NCBI GenBank assembly: GCA_040881985.1
Contig: JBBECE010000010.1
Location: 62,001-126,000, forward strand
DNA length: 64,000 nucleotides
Direction: 5' to 3'
Source of the DNA: JBBECE01 sp040881985
Lineage (GTDB): Bacteria; Pseudomonadota; Alphaproteobacteria; Rhizobiales; Devosiaceae
The notes beneath the pieces were generated by a model. The model did not search any database, was not told the DNA's origin, and was given only the letters and a program-made list of their open reading frames with translations. Both the position numbers and the translations under genes were made by a program. Below are positions 34,807-43,326 of this stretch, in pieces (the stretch's first letter is position 1; each line of letters begins with the position of its first letter).

Positions 34807-35316
34807 TCAGCTGGCGAAGTGGGCGAAGATCGAGGTGTCGGTGTAAACGATCATCCCGGCCACCGCGAGCGCGATGCCGTAGGGGACGCCCGACTTCTTG
34901 TCGTGCAGGCGGTCGATCCAGGAGACCTTGACGAGCGCCTGGGGGAGCGGCAGGTGGCGCAGCGCCAGGATGCCGAGCGTCAGCGCCCCGCCGAGCAGCG
35001 CCGCATAGATCAGGAACGGCAAGGTGTGGCCGAGCCCGAGCCAGAGAGAAGCTGCGGCGGCGAGTTTGGCGTCGCCGCCCCCGACCCAGCCGAAGGTGAA
35101 GAGTGTGAATCCGGCGACGAGGACCGCGATGGCGATGGCGAAATGGATGCCGAAATCCCGCAGCGGCATATCCATGAGGAACGCCGCGAGACAGAAGGCC
35201 AGCCCCAACAGCAGAATCAGCCGATTCGAAATCCGCATGGTCATCAGATCCGAGGACGCGGCAAAGGCCATCGTCACGGGGAACACCATCAGGATGACGA
35301 GATTGGCGATCGACAT
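34807..35316 (-). CDS. cpaA: prepilin peptidase CpaA/TadV
   Basis: A24-family aspartic protease, 169 residues, about five or six membrane segments. The two catalytic Asp are in AASSDLMTMRISN and GWVGGGDAKL (GxGD-type). It cleaves the Flp prepilin and probably the TadE-like proteins. I chose ATG 35316 (MSIANLVIL); the open frame continues upstream but overlaps the pilin terminator. Confidence 0.93.
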   Translation of the reverse strand: MSIANLVILMVFPVTMAFAASSDLMTMRISNRLILLLGLAFCLAAFLMDMPLRDFGIHFAIAIAVLVAGFTLFTFGWVGGGDAKLAAAASLWLGLGHTLPFLIYAALLGGALTLGILALRHLPLPQALVKVSWIDRLHDKKSGVPYGIALAVAGMIVYTDTSIFAHFAS

Positions 35317-35394
35317 CGAGCCAGCCGGTGAACCAGAGGTCGCCGGAGCAACGCCGGCCTCCGCGATACTGCGCCGCCCCGGGTTATGAAGGGG

Positions 35395-35428
35395 TAAACA
35401 AAAAGGGGAGCCGGATGGCTCCCCCTTT
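35395..35428 (-). terminator. intrinsic terminator after the Flp pilin gene
   Basis: On the minus strand GGGGAGCC-ATCC-GGCTCCCC is followed by TTTTTGTTT: an 8-bp stem with a four-base loop and a U-run, starting about 30 bases after the pilin stop. Separates abundant pilin transcript from cpaA. Confidence 0.9.
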
Positions 35429-35455
35429 CGCAGAGGTCGTCGCTTGAGAACCCGA

Positions 35456-35635
35456 TTAGATCGAGTTCGCAGCGGTCTCCATCTTGCCGCCGATACCGCT
35501 AAACAGGTTCGACAGGCCGTTACCAAGAGTGGTAGCGGCCGCGATGATGCCAACGCTGATCAGGGCCGCAATGAGCCCGTATTCGATCGCCGTCGCACCG
35601 GACTCGTCTTTCACAAAACGGGCCACAATGTTCAT
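35456..35635 (-). CDS. pilA: Flp/Fap-type pilin
   Basis: Major pilin of the Tad system, 59 residues, too short for a 60-residue ORF cutoff. It starts MNIVARFVKDESG and continues ATAIEYGLIAALISVGIIAA. The Flp cleavage motif G-x4-E-Y is intact, so CpaA would cut after Gly13 to leave a 46-residue mature pilin that is mainly a hydrophobic helix. AAGGAGC lies ten bases before the ATG. Own terminator downstream, so probably an independent, strong transcript. Confidence 0.95.
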   Translation of the reverse strand: MNIVARFVKDESGATAIEYGLIAALISVGIIAAATTLGNGLSNLFSGIGGKMETAANSI

Positions 35636-36029
35636 TTGCTTGCTCCTTACTCCACGTCGTCAGAATGACAGCACGTTCGATTGATAGGCATCGAACAGGG
35701 GGCCACGCTAAGGCTGGTTTGTTGAAATAGAGTTAATCCAGAGCCGCAGATGCGGCCGGTTGCAAGCCGATTTACTCTTGGTCATCAACCTGTTAGCGGA
35801 ACGAATCAAATTGCGACGGTTGTCGCGCGAGGCTCGCGGCACCGGGGGCTGACGATCGAGACGGGGAGAGAGCGCACCCGCCGGGACTCGACCAGAACGC
35901 TCGGGCGAGCGCCCTCGAGACGGGATCGGCACACCTCCAGTGATATTGCCGGGAAGGCATTTGCCATTTGTTCACCATTCCGGGCCATCATGCGTTCAGC
36001 GTTCAGTAACCAAAGCGTCGAGATTCGCC
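35636..36029. other. divergent regulatory region between the pilin gene and the CpaC-N-like gene
   Basis: About 390 bases with no gene. It holds the pilin ribosome-binding site and leader, the CtrA-box-like sequence at 35722, and the upstream region of the plus-strand pilus genes. It is more A+T-rich than neighbouring coding DNA on the pilin side. Confidence 0.6.
35722..35736. promoter_or_regulatory. CtrA-box-like sequence upstream of the pilin gene
   Basis: On the minus strand TTAACTCTATTTCAA fits TTAA-N7-TTAA with one mismatch, about 90 bases upstream of the pilin start. Confidence 0.4.
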
Positions 36030-36485
36030 ATGTCGCCCAAGAGCTTTATCCAAACCTCCATCGCGGCGTTGATGCTCAGCCTCGCGGCGCCCACTGCCTT
36101 CGCCGCCGATCCGACCGGTGAAATCAGTGTATTGATGAATATGGCGCGGGTGCTTCGCATCCCGACGCCGGCAGCGACCGTGATTATCGGCAATCCCGGG
36201 ATCGCGGACGTGACCATCCAGGATCCCTTGACGCTGGTCTTGACCGGCAAGAGTTATGGACGCACCAATCTCATCGCGCTCGACCAGGACGGCAACCCGA
36301 TCGCCGACATGATCATCGCGGTGGTACAGGGCCAGCCGGACCTGCTGACCGTCTATTGGGGGCTTGCCCGCACGTCGATGGACTGCACGCCGGAATGCCA
36401 ACCGGTGATCATGATCGGCGACGATACCGGGTTCACCGCCGACACCATCGCCTCGTCGTCGCTGGTGGAAGGATCAGCCAACTAA
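36030..36485 (+). CDS. pilus assembly N-terminal domain protein (CpaC-N-like)
   Basis: 151 residues: signal peptide (MSPKSFIQTSIAALMLSLAA, ending AFAA) and a single domain with MNMARVLRIPTPAATVIIGN, IADVTIQDPLTLVLTGKSYG and TNLIALDQDGNPI, the pilus-formation N-terminal domain (PF13629-like) that also begins CpaC. It has no secretin part. Similar stand-alone proteins occur in rhizobial cpa loci; a role at the secretin is inferred. The tail has a CTPEC cysteine pair. Confidence 0.85.
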   Translation: MSPKSFIQTSIAALMLSLAAPTAFAADPTGEISVLMNMARVLRIPTPAATVIIGNPGIADVTIQDPLTLVLTGKSYGRTNLIALDQDGNPIADMIIAVVQGQPDLLTVYWGLARTSMDCTPECQPVIMIGDDTGFTADTIASSSLVEGSAN

Positions 36486-36488
36486 CTC

Positions 36489-36503
36489 TTAACCACCTTT
36501 TTA
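36489..36503. promoter_or_regulatory. CtrA-box-like sequence upstream of the tadE pair
   Basis: TTAACCACCTTTTTA fits TTAA-N7-TTAA with one mismatch. It starts three bases after the preceding stop and lies 104 bases upstream of tadE. Confidence 0.4.
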
Positions 36504-36606
36504 CCTCGACCTCCCTGCCGGTCAAATTGCGCCTAGTTGCGCAAGCCTCCGGTAAGCATTGGCGCGCTAGCTTGCGCGTCAACGTGAAGGGATGCGGTGA
36601 GAAGGC

Positions 36607-37152
36607 ATGTCGGTCCTCCTCCGAATCAAGCGCTACACGGCCCGGCTGAAAGCAGCCAGACTCGCCCGCGACGAAAGCGGCGCGACGATGATCGAGTTCG
36701 GCATCCTGGCGGTGCCGTTCTTCGCCATCATCGGGGCAACGCTGGAGACGGCGCTGGTGTTCCTGGCGACGCAGGTGCTGGACGGGGCGATCAACGACGC
36801 GTCCCGAATGATCCGCACCGGCCAGGCGCAGCAGGCTGAATTCTCGATCGACGATTTCAGGGTGGTCCTGTGCGACCGCACCTTCGGCATGTTCGACTGC
36901 AACCAGATCAAGATCAAGGTCCACACCGTGGACGTCTTCGCGACGGCGATCTATTCGGCGCCGATCGATGAGGACGGCAACTGGACGCTGATCGAGGACT
37001 ATAACGACGGCGGCGCGAGTTCGATCGTGTTCGCCGAGGTCTATTACAAGTGGCCGACCATGCTCGACCTCTTCGGCTTCGATCTCTCCGACCAGCCGGA
37101 CGGCACGCGTCTGCTCGGCGCCTCACGCGTCTTCAAGAACGAGCCCTTCTAA
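36607..37152 (+). CDS. tadE: TadE/TadF-type minor pseudopilin
   Basis: 181 residues. After a basic cytosolic lead (about 1-25) comes ESGATMIEFGILAVPFFAII, the pseudopilin-like G-x4-E-F hydrophobic helix, then a soluble domain with a possible disulfide (CDRTFGMFDC). TadE proteins are processed by the prepilin peptidase and help pilus assembly. Stop and next start share a base (TAATG). Confidence 0.9.
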   Translation: MSVLLRIKRYTARLKAARLARDESGATMIEFGILAVPFFAIIGATLETALVFLATQVLDGAINDASRMIRTGQAQQAEFSIDDFRVVLCDRTFGMFDCNQIKIKVHTVDVFATAIYSAPIDEDGNWTLIEDYNDGGASSIVFAEVYYKWPTMLDLFGFDLSDQPDGTRLLGASRVFKNEPF

Positions 37153-37724
37153 TGGCAAAGAGTTTCGAGGCGATCAAACGGATTGTCGCCCGGGCCAAAC
37201 GTTTCGGGCGCGCCAACGAGGCGATCGCGGCGGTCGAGTTCGCGCTCATCCTGCCGTTCATGCTGATCCTCTATATGGGCTCGGTCGAGCTGAGCCAAGC
37301 GGTCACGGTCGACCGCAAGGTGGCGGTGGTCGCGGGCGCGCTCGGCGACCTCGTGGCGCGGCAGAAGGACACGCTGCCGCAGACGACGCTCGACGACTTT
37401 TTCGCCGCGGCGCAGGGCACGATGCGGCCGTACAACACGACGGCGCTGAAACAGGCGGTGACCAGCGTCTATGTGGACGTGGACGGGGCGGCCACGGTGC
37501 AGTGGAGCACCGGCTTCAACGGGGCGGCCGCGCATACCGATAGTGCGGCCTATTCGCTGCCCACCGAGATCACCGATCTGGTTTCCGATGGCTGCGTCAT
37601 CGTCGCCGAGGCGCAGTACCAGTATTTGCCGCTGATGGGGTATTTCTTCGAAGAACCCTTCGTCATGTACAAGGAGTTCTTCTACCTGCCGCGCTACGGC
37701 GAGTGTATCGCCGATCCCAGCTGA
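37152..37724 (+). CDS. second TadE-type pseudopilin
   Basis: 190 residues, MAKSFEAIKRIVARAKRF lead, then NEAIAAVEFALILPFMLILY as the TadE hydrophobic helix with the conserved Glu, and a soluble domain ending YLPRYGECIADPS. Translationally coupled to tadE, so the two probably work as a TadE/TadF pair. No TadG-sized vWA protein follows in the window. Converges on upp with 19 bases between. Confidence 0.9.
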   Translation: MAKSFEAIKRIVARAKRFGRANEAIAAVEFALILPFMLILYMGSVELSQAVTVDRKVAVVAGALGDLVARQKDTLPQTTLDDFFAAAQGTMRPYNTTALKQAVTSVYVDVDGAATVQWSTGFNGAAAHTDSAAYSLPTEITDLVSDGCVIVAEAQYQYLPLMGYFFEEPFVMYKEFFYLPRYGECIADPS

Positions 37725-37743
37725 GCGGTTCGCGGCGCGCCCG

Positions 37744-38373
37744 CTAGCGCGTGCCGAACATGCGGTCGCCGGCATCCCCGAGCCCCGGCACGATATAGCC
37801 CTTTTCGTTGAGATGGCTGTCGATGGCGGCGGTGACGACCGGCACGTCGGGATGGGCGCGGGTGAAGCGCTCGATGCCTTCGGGGGCGGCCAAAAGACAG
37901 AGAAACCGCACATTGTTGGCGCCGCGCCCCTTGAAGCGGTCGACCGCCGCCACCGCCGAATTGCCGGTCGCCAGCATCGGGTCGACGACGATGACCAGCC
38001 GGTCGGCGATGTCGGACGGCGCCTTGAAGAAATATTCGATGGCTTCGAGCGTGTCGTGGTCGCGATAAAGCCCGATATGGGCGACGCGCGCCGAGGGCAC
38101 GAGGTCGAGCATGCCGTCGAGGAGGCCGTTGCCGGCCCGCAGGATTGAGGCGAAGACGAGCTTCTTGCCCTTCAGGGTCGGGGCCATTGTCTTGGTGAGC
38201 GGAGTTTCGATCTCGATCTCTTCGAGCTCGAGATCGCGGGTGACCTCGTAGCAGAGCAATAGCGCGATCTCGCGCAAGAGCCGCCGGAAACTCGCGGTCG
38301 AGGTGTCCTTGTCGCGCATGATGGTGAGCTTGTGCTGCACCAGAGGATGATCGACGACCTTTACGCCGTGCAT
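37744..38373 (-). CDS. upp: uracil phosphoribosyltransferase
   Basis: Salvages uracil to UMP with PRPP. 209 residues: MHGVKVVDHPLVQHKLTIMR, the PRPP loop VVDPMLATGNSA and YIVPGLGDAGDRMFGT near the C-terminus. ATG preceded by GAGGAG. Last gene of the nucleoside operon, ten bases after deoB; it reuses uracil released from uridine or cytidine. Confidence 0.97.
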   Translation of the reverse strand: MHGVKVVDHPLVQHKLTIMRDKDTSTASFRRLLREIALLLCYEVTRDLELEEIEIETPLTKTMAPTLKGKKLVFASILRAGNGLLDGMLDLVPSARVAHIGLYRDHDTLEAIEYFFKAPSDIADRLVIVVDPMLATGNSAVAAVDRFKGRGANNVRFLCLLAAPEGIERFTRAHPDVPVVTAAIDSHLNEKGYIVPGLGDAGDRMFGTR

Positions 38374-38383
38374 GTTCGTCTCC

Positions 38384-39604
38384 TCAAAGAAAGCTCCTGC
38401 CGTGCCCGCCGGGGGCAAGCCCCAGCCATTTGGCGACCGATTCGCCGATGTCGGCGAAGGTTTCTCGCCCGCCGGCCGAAGCCGGGGCGAGGAATGCCGA
38501 ATAGCAGAGCGCCGGAATTTGCTCGCGGGTGTGATCGGTACCGCGGAAGGTCGGATCGTTGCCGTGATCGGCGGTGAAGACGGCGAGATCACCGGGGCTC
38601 ATTGCGGCGACGAGTTCGGGGATGCGAGCGTCGAATTCCTCGAGCGCGTGCGCAAAGCCGGGCACGTCGCGGCGGTGGCCGAACTCGGTATCGAAGTCGA
38701 CGAAATTGGCAAACACCAGGTCCCCGGCAGTGGCCATGGCCAGCGCGTCGAGCGTCGCATCGAACATCGCCATGTTGCCGGCGGCCTTGAGCTTGTGGGT
38801 TATGCCGTGGCCGGCGAAAATGTCGGAAATCTTGCCGACCGCAAAAGTCTGGCGGCCGGCTGCTTTCACCCGGTCGAGGAGCGTCGGCTCAGGCGGGGGG
38901 ACCGCGAAGTCGCGGCGGTTGTGGGTGCGCTTGAAGGTTGAGGCGGTCTCGCCCAGAAACGGGCGGGCGATGGTGCGGCCGATATTCAGCGGATCGCAAA
39001 GCTCGCGGGCGATCTTGCAGAGATCGTAGAGCCGCTCGAGGCCAAAATGCGTCTCGTGGGCGGCGATCTGGAAGACCGAATCGACCGAGGTGTAGCAGAT
39101 GGGCTTGCCGGTCCTGACGCTCTCCTCGCCCAACTCCTCGATGATTGTGGTGCCCGACGCGTGCTTGTTGCCAAGAATGCCGGGCAGCTTGCCACGCTCG
39201 ATCAGGGTATCGGTGAGCGATTTCGGGAAGGCGGGGACCGTGTTGGGGAAATAGCCCCAGTCCCACGGGACGGGAACCCCGGCGATTTCCCAATGGCCGG
39301 ACGGGGTGTCCTTGCCCGTCGAGACTTCGCGGCAATAGGCCCAGACGCCGGTGCGGTGGATGCGGGAAAGGCCGGGCGGAAGGTTGCCGGTTGACCCTTC
39401 GCAGGCAAGGCCAAGCCCGAGCCCGTCGAGATTGGGGAGTGAAAGCGGGCCGGAACGGAGCCCGGCGCGGTCGCCGTCCGCTCGCGCGCAGGCCTCGGCG
39501 ATGTGCGGGATGGTCGCGGCGCCGGTGTCGCCGAATTTTTCGGCGTCGGGGGCCCCGCCGATGCCGGCTGAATCGAGCACGCAAATGATGGCGCGGGGTA
39601 TCAG
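38384..39604 (-). CDS. deoB: phosphopentomutase
   Basis: Interconverts (deoxy)ribose 1- and 5-phosphate. The product has the alkaline-phosphatase-fold metal motifs VLDSAGIG, GHWEIAG, FVNFVDFDTEFGHR and FTADHGNDPT(F). The start is odd. Homologues begin MPRAIICVLDS; here the matching codons are CTG-ATA-CCC-CGC, so an ATG is absent and the expected TGATG overlap with deoA has become TGATA. I use CTG 39604 (406 residues). The first standard start, GTG 39580, would remove the first beta-strand. Confidence 0.9.
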   Translation of the reverse strand: MIPRAIICVLDSAGIGGAPDAEKFGDTGAATIPHIAEACARADGDRAGLRSGPLSLPNLDGLGLGLACEGSTGNLPPGLSRIHRTGVWAYCREVSTGKDTPSGHWEIAGVPVPWDWGYFPNTVPAFPKSLTDTLIERGKLPGILGNKHASGTTIIEELGEESVRTGKPICYTSVDSVFQIAAHETHFGLERLYDLCKIARELCDPLNIGRTIARPFLGETASTFKRTHNRRDFAVPPPEPTLLDRVKAAGRQTFAVGKISDIFAGHGITHKLKAAGNMAMFDATLDALAMATAGDLVFANFVDFDTEFGHRRDVPGFAHALEEFDARIPELVAAMSPGDLAVFTADHGNDPTFRGTDHTREQIPALCYSAFLAPASAGGRETFADIGESVAKWLGLAPGGHGRSFL

Positions 39605-40929
39605 GGGAAGGCCTTTGGCATCAATTCCTCGAGGATCAGGAGGTTCTGACGCGCCGACGCGCCGATCGAGTAGGCGGCGACGAGGCGCTTTTCGGCTTCG
39701 TCGGCTGAGGATTTGTCATTGGCGTGAAGGCGCGCGATCGGGGTCTTGCGGTCAATCCGGGCGCCGAGGCCGGCGAGCCGGTCGAAGCCGACCGCGTGGT
39801 CGATCGCGTCGGACGACGCCCGGCGACCGCCCCCCAGGGCGACGACCGCCATGCCGACGGCACGGGTATCGATCGCGGCGACGGTCCCTTCGGCCCCGGC
39901 AAAGACATCGCGGACGATTTTCGCGGACTTGAGCTTTTTCGGATAGCTCTCGAGCAAGTCGGCGGGCCCGCCAAGGGCCTTGACCATTTTGGCGAATTTT
40001 TCGGCGGCGGCGCCGGCGGAGAGGGTCAGTGTCGCCCGTTCGCGGGCGCTGTCGAGTTTCACTTCGAGCCGGCCAAGCACCAGCGCCCGGGCGGCGAGTT
40101 CGATCGTCACCTGCCGGAGGCGCGGGTCCTGATGCTTGCCGGTGAGGAACTCGATGGCGTTGACGACTTCGAGCGCGTTGCCGGCGGCGGAGGCGAGCGG
40201 CTCGTTCATGTCGGTGATCAGCGCGCCGGTCGCGACCCCGGCGCCGTTGGCGACGTTAACGAGGCTTTCGGCCAGCGTCCGGGCGTCGGTCGCTGTCTGC
40301 ATGAAGGCGCCGGAGCCGGCCTTGACGTCGAGGATCAGCGCGTCGGACCCGGCGGCGAGCTTCTTGGAGAGGATCGAGGCGGTGATCAGCGAGATATTCT
40401 CGACCGTCGCGGTGACGTCGCGGATGGCGTAGAGGACCTTGTCGGCGGGGGCTAGGTCGGCGGTCTGGCCGATGACGGCGCAGCCGACCGCCTTGACGGT
40501 GCGGCGGAAGAGGGCGCTGTCGGGATCGGTGTGGTAGCCGGGGATCGAGTCGAATTTGTCTACGGTGCCGCCGGTATGGCCGAGGCCGCGGCCGGAAATC
40601 ATCGGCACATAGGCGCCGCACGCGGCGAGAATCGGGGCGAGGATCAGCGAGACATTGTCGCCGACCCCGCCGGTCGAATGCTTGTCGAGGACCGGCCCGT
40701 CGAGATGCGACCAGTCGAGCACGGTGCCCGAATCGCGCATCGCCTCGGTCAGTGCGACGCGCTCGTCGAACGTCATGTCGCGGAAGAAGACCGCCATGGC
40801 GAAGGCCGAAGCCTGTTCGGGCTTGACCTCGCCCGAGGTGAGCCCGGCGACGAAGGCGCGGATTTCGGCGGGCTCGAGCGCCTTGCCGTCGCGCTTTTTG
40901 GCGATGATCTCCTGGGGGAGGAAGAGCAA
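39601..40929 (-). CDS. deoA: thymidine phosphorylase
   Basis: Splits thymidine or deoxyuridine with phosphate to base and deoxyribose 1-phosphate. 442 residues from TTG 40929, giving MLFLPQEIIAKKRDGKAL, the normal DeoA start. Contains DKHSTGGVGDNVSLILAP and MISGRGLGHTGGTVDK, the phosphate and nucleoside site. ATP-grasp-like glycine loops are absent, as expected. Four bases after the aldehyde dehydrogenase stop. Confidence 0.96.
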   Translation of the reverse strand: MLFLPQEIIAKKRDGKALEPAEIRAFVAGLTSGEVKPEQASAFAMAVFFRDMTFDERVALTEAMRDSGTVLDWSHLDGPVLDKHSTGGVGDNVSLILAPILAACGAYVPMISGRGLGHTGGTVDKFDSIPGYHTDPDSALFRRTVKAVGCAVIGQTADLAPADKVLYAIRDVTATVENISLITASILSKKLAAGSDALILDVKAGSGAFMQTATDARTLAESLVNVANGAGVATGALITDMNEPLASAAGNALEVVNAIEFLTGKHQDPRLRQVTIELAARALVLGRLEVKLDSARERATLTLSAGAAAEKFAKMVKALGGPADLLESYPKKLKSAKIVRDVFAGAEGTVAAIDTRAVGMAVVALGGGRRASSDAIDHAVGFDRLAGLGARIDRKTPIARLHANDKSSADEAEKRLVAAYSIGASARQNLLILEELMPKAFP

Positions 40930-40933
40930 CGGC

Positions 40934-43312
40934 TCAGGCCCCGTAGGGCACCCAGACATTCTTGATCTGGGTTGCCTTGTCGAGGAAGTAGCGCCCGCCG
41001 AGCTTTTGGGTCGAGGTCCAGTCGAAGGCGCGGCCGCGGCTGGTCCAGGTCTGCTTGAGATTGCCGATCGAGGCGCGCTCGATCTCTGCCGACCATTCGG
41101 ACGGCCCAGCGAACCATATCGCGTCGACCCCGTCGTGCTCGGCCATGATTCTCGCCAGCGCCGGATTGTCGCCGGTGACGATGTTGACGACCCCGGCGGG
41201 CACGTCCGAGGTCTCCAGGAGCTGATAGAAGTCGGTCATCGATAGCGGGTGCGGCTCGCAGGGGACGAGCACGACCGTATTGCCCATGGCGATGGCGGCG
41301 GCGAGCATGGTCAACGAAGCGAGGAGCGGGAATTCGTTCGGCGCGGCGATGCCGATGACCCCGATCGGCTCGACCATGGCGACGGTCATCGAGCGGGAGG
41401 GCGGGTTGTGGATGGCGCCGTCGACCTTGTCGGCCCAGCCGGCGAAGCCGAAGAGGCGCTCGATGGATAGATCCACTTCGCGGCGCGCTGCGGGGAGGCT
41501 CGCGCCGGTCATGGCGCGCAGGCGCTGGGCGAACTCGGCCTTCCGGTAGTCGAGATTTTCGGCAAGGAAGAAGAGAACCTGGGCCCTGAGATGCGCATGG
41601 GTCGTCTGCCAGCCGAGCGCCTTGCGGGCGGCCTCCACAGCATTGCGGATGTCTTTGCGGTTGCCGTCGCCGACCTCCCCGACATGCGCACCGTCCGGAC
41701 CGGTGATCTTGCGGACGTAAGGGGCGTCGGGGCGCGACTGCTTGCCGCCGATATAATTTTTGGCGGTGCGGTCGATCGTCCCTCGTCCTTCGACACGCTC
41801 GGGACGAGGGTGATGTGCGCGCATCGGGGAGGCGGGTTTCAGCGCCTTCTCCCAGGCGGGCTTGAGGTAGGCGGCGAGACCCTCACGGCCGCCTTCCCGG
41901 CCGAAGCCGGATTCGCGATAGCCGCCGAAACCGCACGAAGCGTCGAATTCGTTGGTGGTGTTGATCCAGACGACCCCGGCCTTGAGTTTTGGAGCGATGT
42001 CGAGAGCGACGTTGATATTCTCCGACCAGACCGTCGCGGCCAGCCCATAGCGGCTGTTGTTGGCGAGCGCCACGGCTTCCTCGGGGGTGCGGAAACTCAT
42101 GGCGACGAGAACCGGGCCGAAGATTTCCTCTTGTACCAGCGTCGAGGACGGCGAGACGCCGGTGAACAGCGTCGGCTTGATGAAGCAGCCGCGCGCTGGC
42201 AACGCTCCCGGGGGCTGGAACTTGACCGCGCCCTCCTTCTCGCCTTTTGCCATCAACGCGTTGACGCGGTCGACCTGGATCGGGTCGACCATGGCGCCGA
42301 CATCGATCGCCTTGTCGAGCGGGTCGCCAACGCGCAGCGTTGACATGCGCTTCTTGAGCTTGGCGATGAATTTTTCTTCGGCGCTCTCCTGAATCAAAAG
42401 CCGCGAGCCGGCGCAGCAGACTTGGCCCTGATTGAACCAGATGGCGTCGACCAGGCCCTCGATGGCGCTGTCGAAATCGGCGTCGTCGAAGACGATGTAG
42501 GGCGACTTGCCGCCGAGCTCGAGGCTGAGACCCTTGCCGGAGCCGGCGGTCGCCTTGCGAATGGCCTTGCCGACCTCGGTCGAGCCGGTGAAGGCGATCT
42601 TGTCAACGTCGGGATGATCGACGAGCGCCGCCCCGCTTCGGCCGTCGCCGGTGACGATGTTGACGACGCCCGGCGGCAGTCCGATCTCGCGGCAAATCTC
42701 GGCAAACAAAAGCGCCGTGAGCGAGGTGAATTCGGCGGGCTTGAGGACGACCGTGTTGCCGGCGGCGAGCGCCGGGGCGATCTTCCACGACAGCATCATG
42801 AACGGAAAGTTCCACGGGATGATCTGGCCGCAAACCCCGTAGGCGACGCGGCCGGGGAAAGTCTCGTCAAGCTGCTGGGCCCAGCCGGCGTGATGATAAA
42901 AATGCCGGGCGGCGAGCGGGATATCGATGTCGCGGCTTTCGCGGATCGGCTTACCGTTGTCGAGGGTCTCGAGCACCGCAAAGAGGCGCGACTGCTTCTG
43001 GATCTGGCGGGCGAGCGCGTAAAGATATTTGGCGCGCTCGAAGCCGCTGAGCGCCTGCCACGGAGCTAGCGCGGCGCGGGCGGCTTTGACGGCGCGGGAG
43101 ATGTCGGCGGCCGAGGCTTGTGAGATTTGCGCCAGCTCCTCGCCGGTCGCGGGATTATGGCTTGCGAAGGCGTCGCGGGGCCGGGTGAACTTGCCACCGA
43201 TGAAATGGCCGAATTTGCGCCCGCGCGCATCGAGCCAGGCAATGGCGGGGGCGGGGGCCTCGGGGGCCGGGCCGTAGTCGAGCGACTCGAAAATCTGGGT
43301 GATTTCGTTCAT
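40934..43312 (-). CDS. double-domain aldehyde dehydrogenase, ALDH16-like
   Basis: 792 residues with two ALDH domains. Domain 1 (about 1-480) is complete: VCGQIIPWNFP, SLELGGKSP with the general-base Glu, catalytic Cys299 in NQGQVCCAGS and EEIFGPV. Domain 2 (about 515-792) keeps VEPIGVIGIAAPNEFP and GVVNIVTGD but has no GQxC cysteine and ends early. This is the ALDH16 architecture, in which the second domain is non-catalytic. Position between deoC and deoA suggests it oxidises the acetaldehyde made by DeoC. An inverted repeat lies in the interdomain linker. Confidence 0.9.
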   Translation of the reverse strand: MNEITQIFESLDYGPAPEAPAPAIAWLDARGRKFGHFIGGKFTRPRDAFASHNPATGEELAQISQASAADISRAVKAARAALAPWQALSGFERAKYLYALARQIQKQSRLFAVLETLDNGKPIRESRDIDIPLAARHFYHHAGWAQQLDETFPGRVAYGVCGQIIPWNFPFMMLSWKIAPALAAGNTVVLKPAEFTSLTALLFAEICREIGLPPGVVNIVTGDGRSGAALVDHPDVDKIAFTGSTEVGKAIRKATAGSGKGLSLELGGKSPYIVFDDADFDSAIEGLVDAIWFNQGQVCCAGSRLLIQESAEEKFIAKLKKRMSTLRVGDPLDKAIDVGAMVDPIQVDRVNALMAKGEKEGAVKFQPPGALPARGCFIKPTLFTGVSPSSTLVQEEIFGPVLVAMSFRTPEEAVALANNSRYGLAATVWSENINVALDIAPKLKAGVVWINTTNEFDASCGFGGYRESGFGREGGREGLAAYLKPAWEKALKPASPMRAHHPRPERVEGRGTIDRTAKNYIGGKQSRPDAPYVRKITGPDGAHVGEVGDGNRKDIRNAVEAARKALGWQTTHAHLRAQVLFFLAENLDYRKAEFAQRLRAMTGASLPAARREVDLSIERLFGFAGWADKVDGAIHNPPSRSMTVAMVEPIGVIGIAAPNEFPLLASLTMLAAAIAMGNTVVLVPCEPHPLSMTDFYQLLETSDVPAGVVNIVTGDNPALARIMAEHDGVDAIWFAGPSEWSAEIERASIGNLKQTWTSRGRAFDWTSTQKLGGRYFLDKATQIKNVWVPYGA
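41780..41810. repeat. palindromic repeat inserted in frame in the ALDH16-like gene
   Basis: CCCTCGTCC (41780-41788) and GGACGAGGG (41802-41810) form a 9-bp stem around TTCGACACGCTCG. On the coding strand it reads RPERVEGRG within HHPRPERVEGRG (about residues 498-509), between the two ALDH domains. This sequence is a widespread intergenic palindrome in alphaproteobacteria. Confidence 0.8.
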
Positions 43313-43326
43313 TTCGCCTTTGGGGT

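Noticed and set aside
40970..41830. Second ALDH domain as a separate gene after the linker repeat
   Set aside because: The frame is continuous with domain 1, no stop or ribosome-binding site lies in the linker, and fused double domains are the known ALDH16 architecture.
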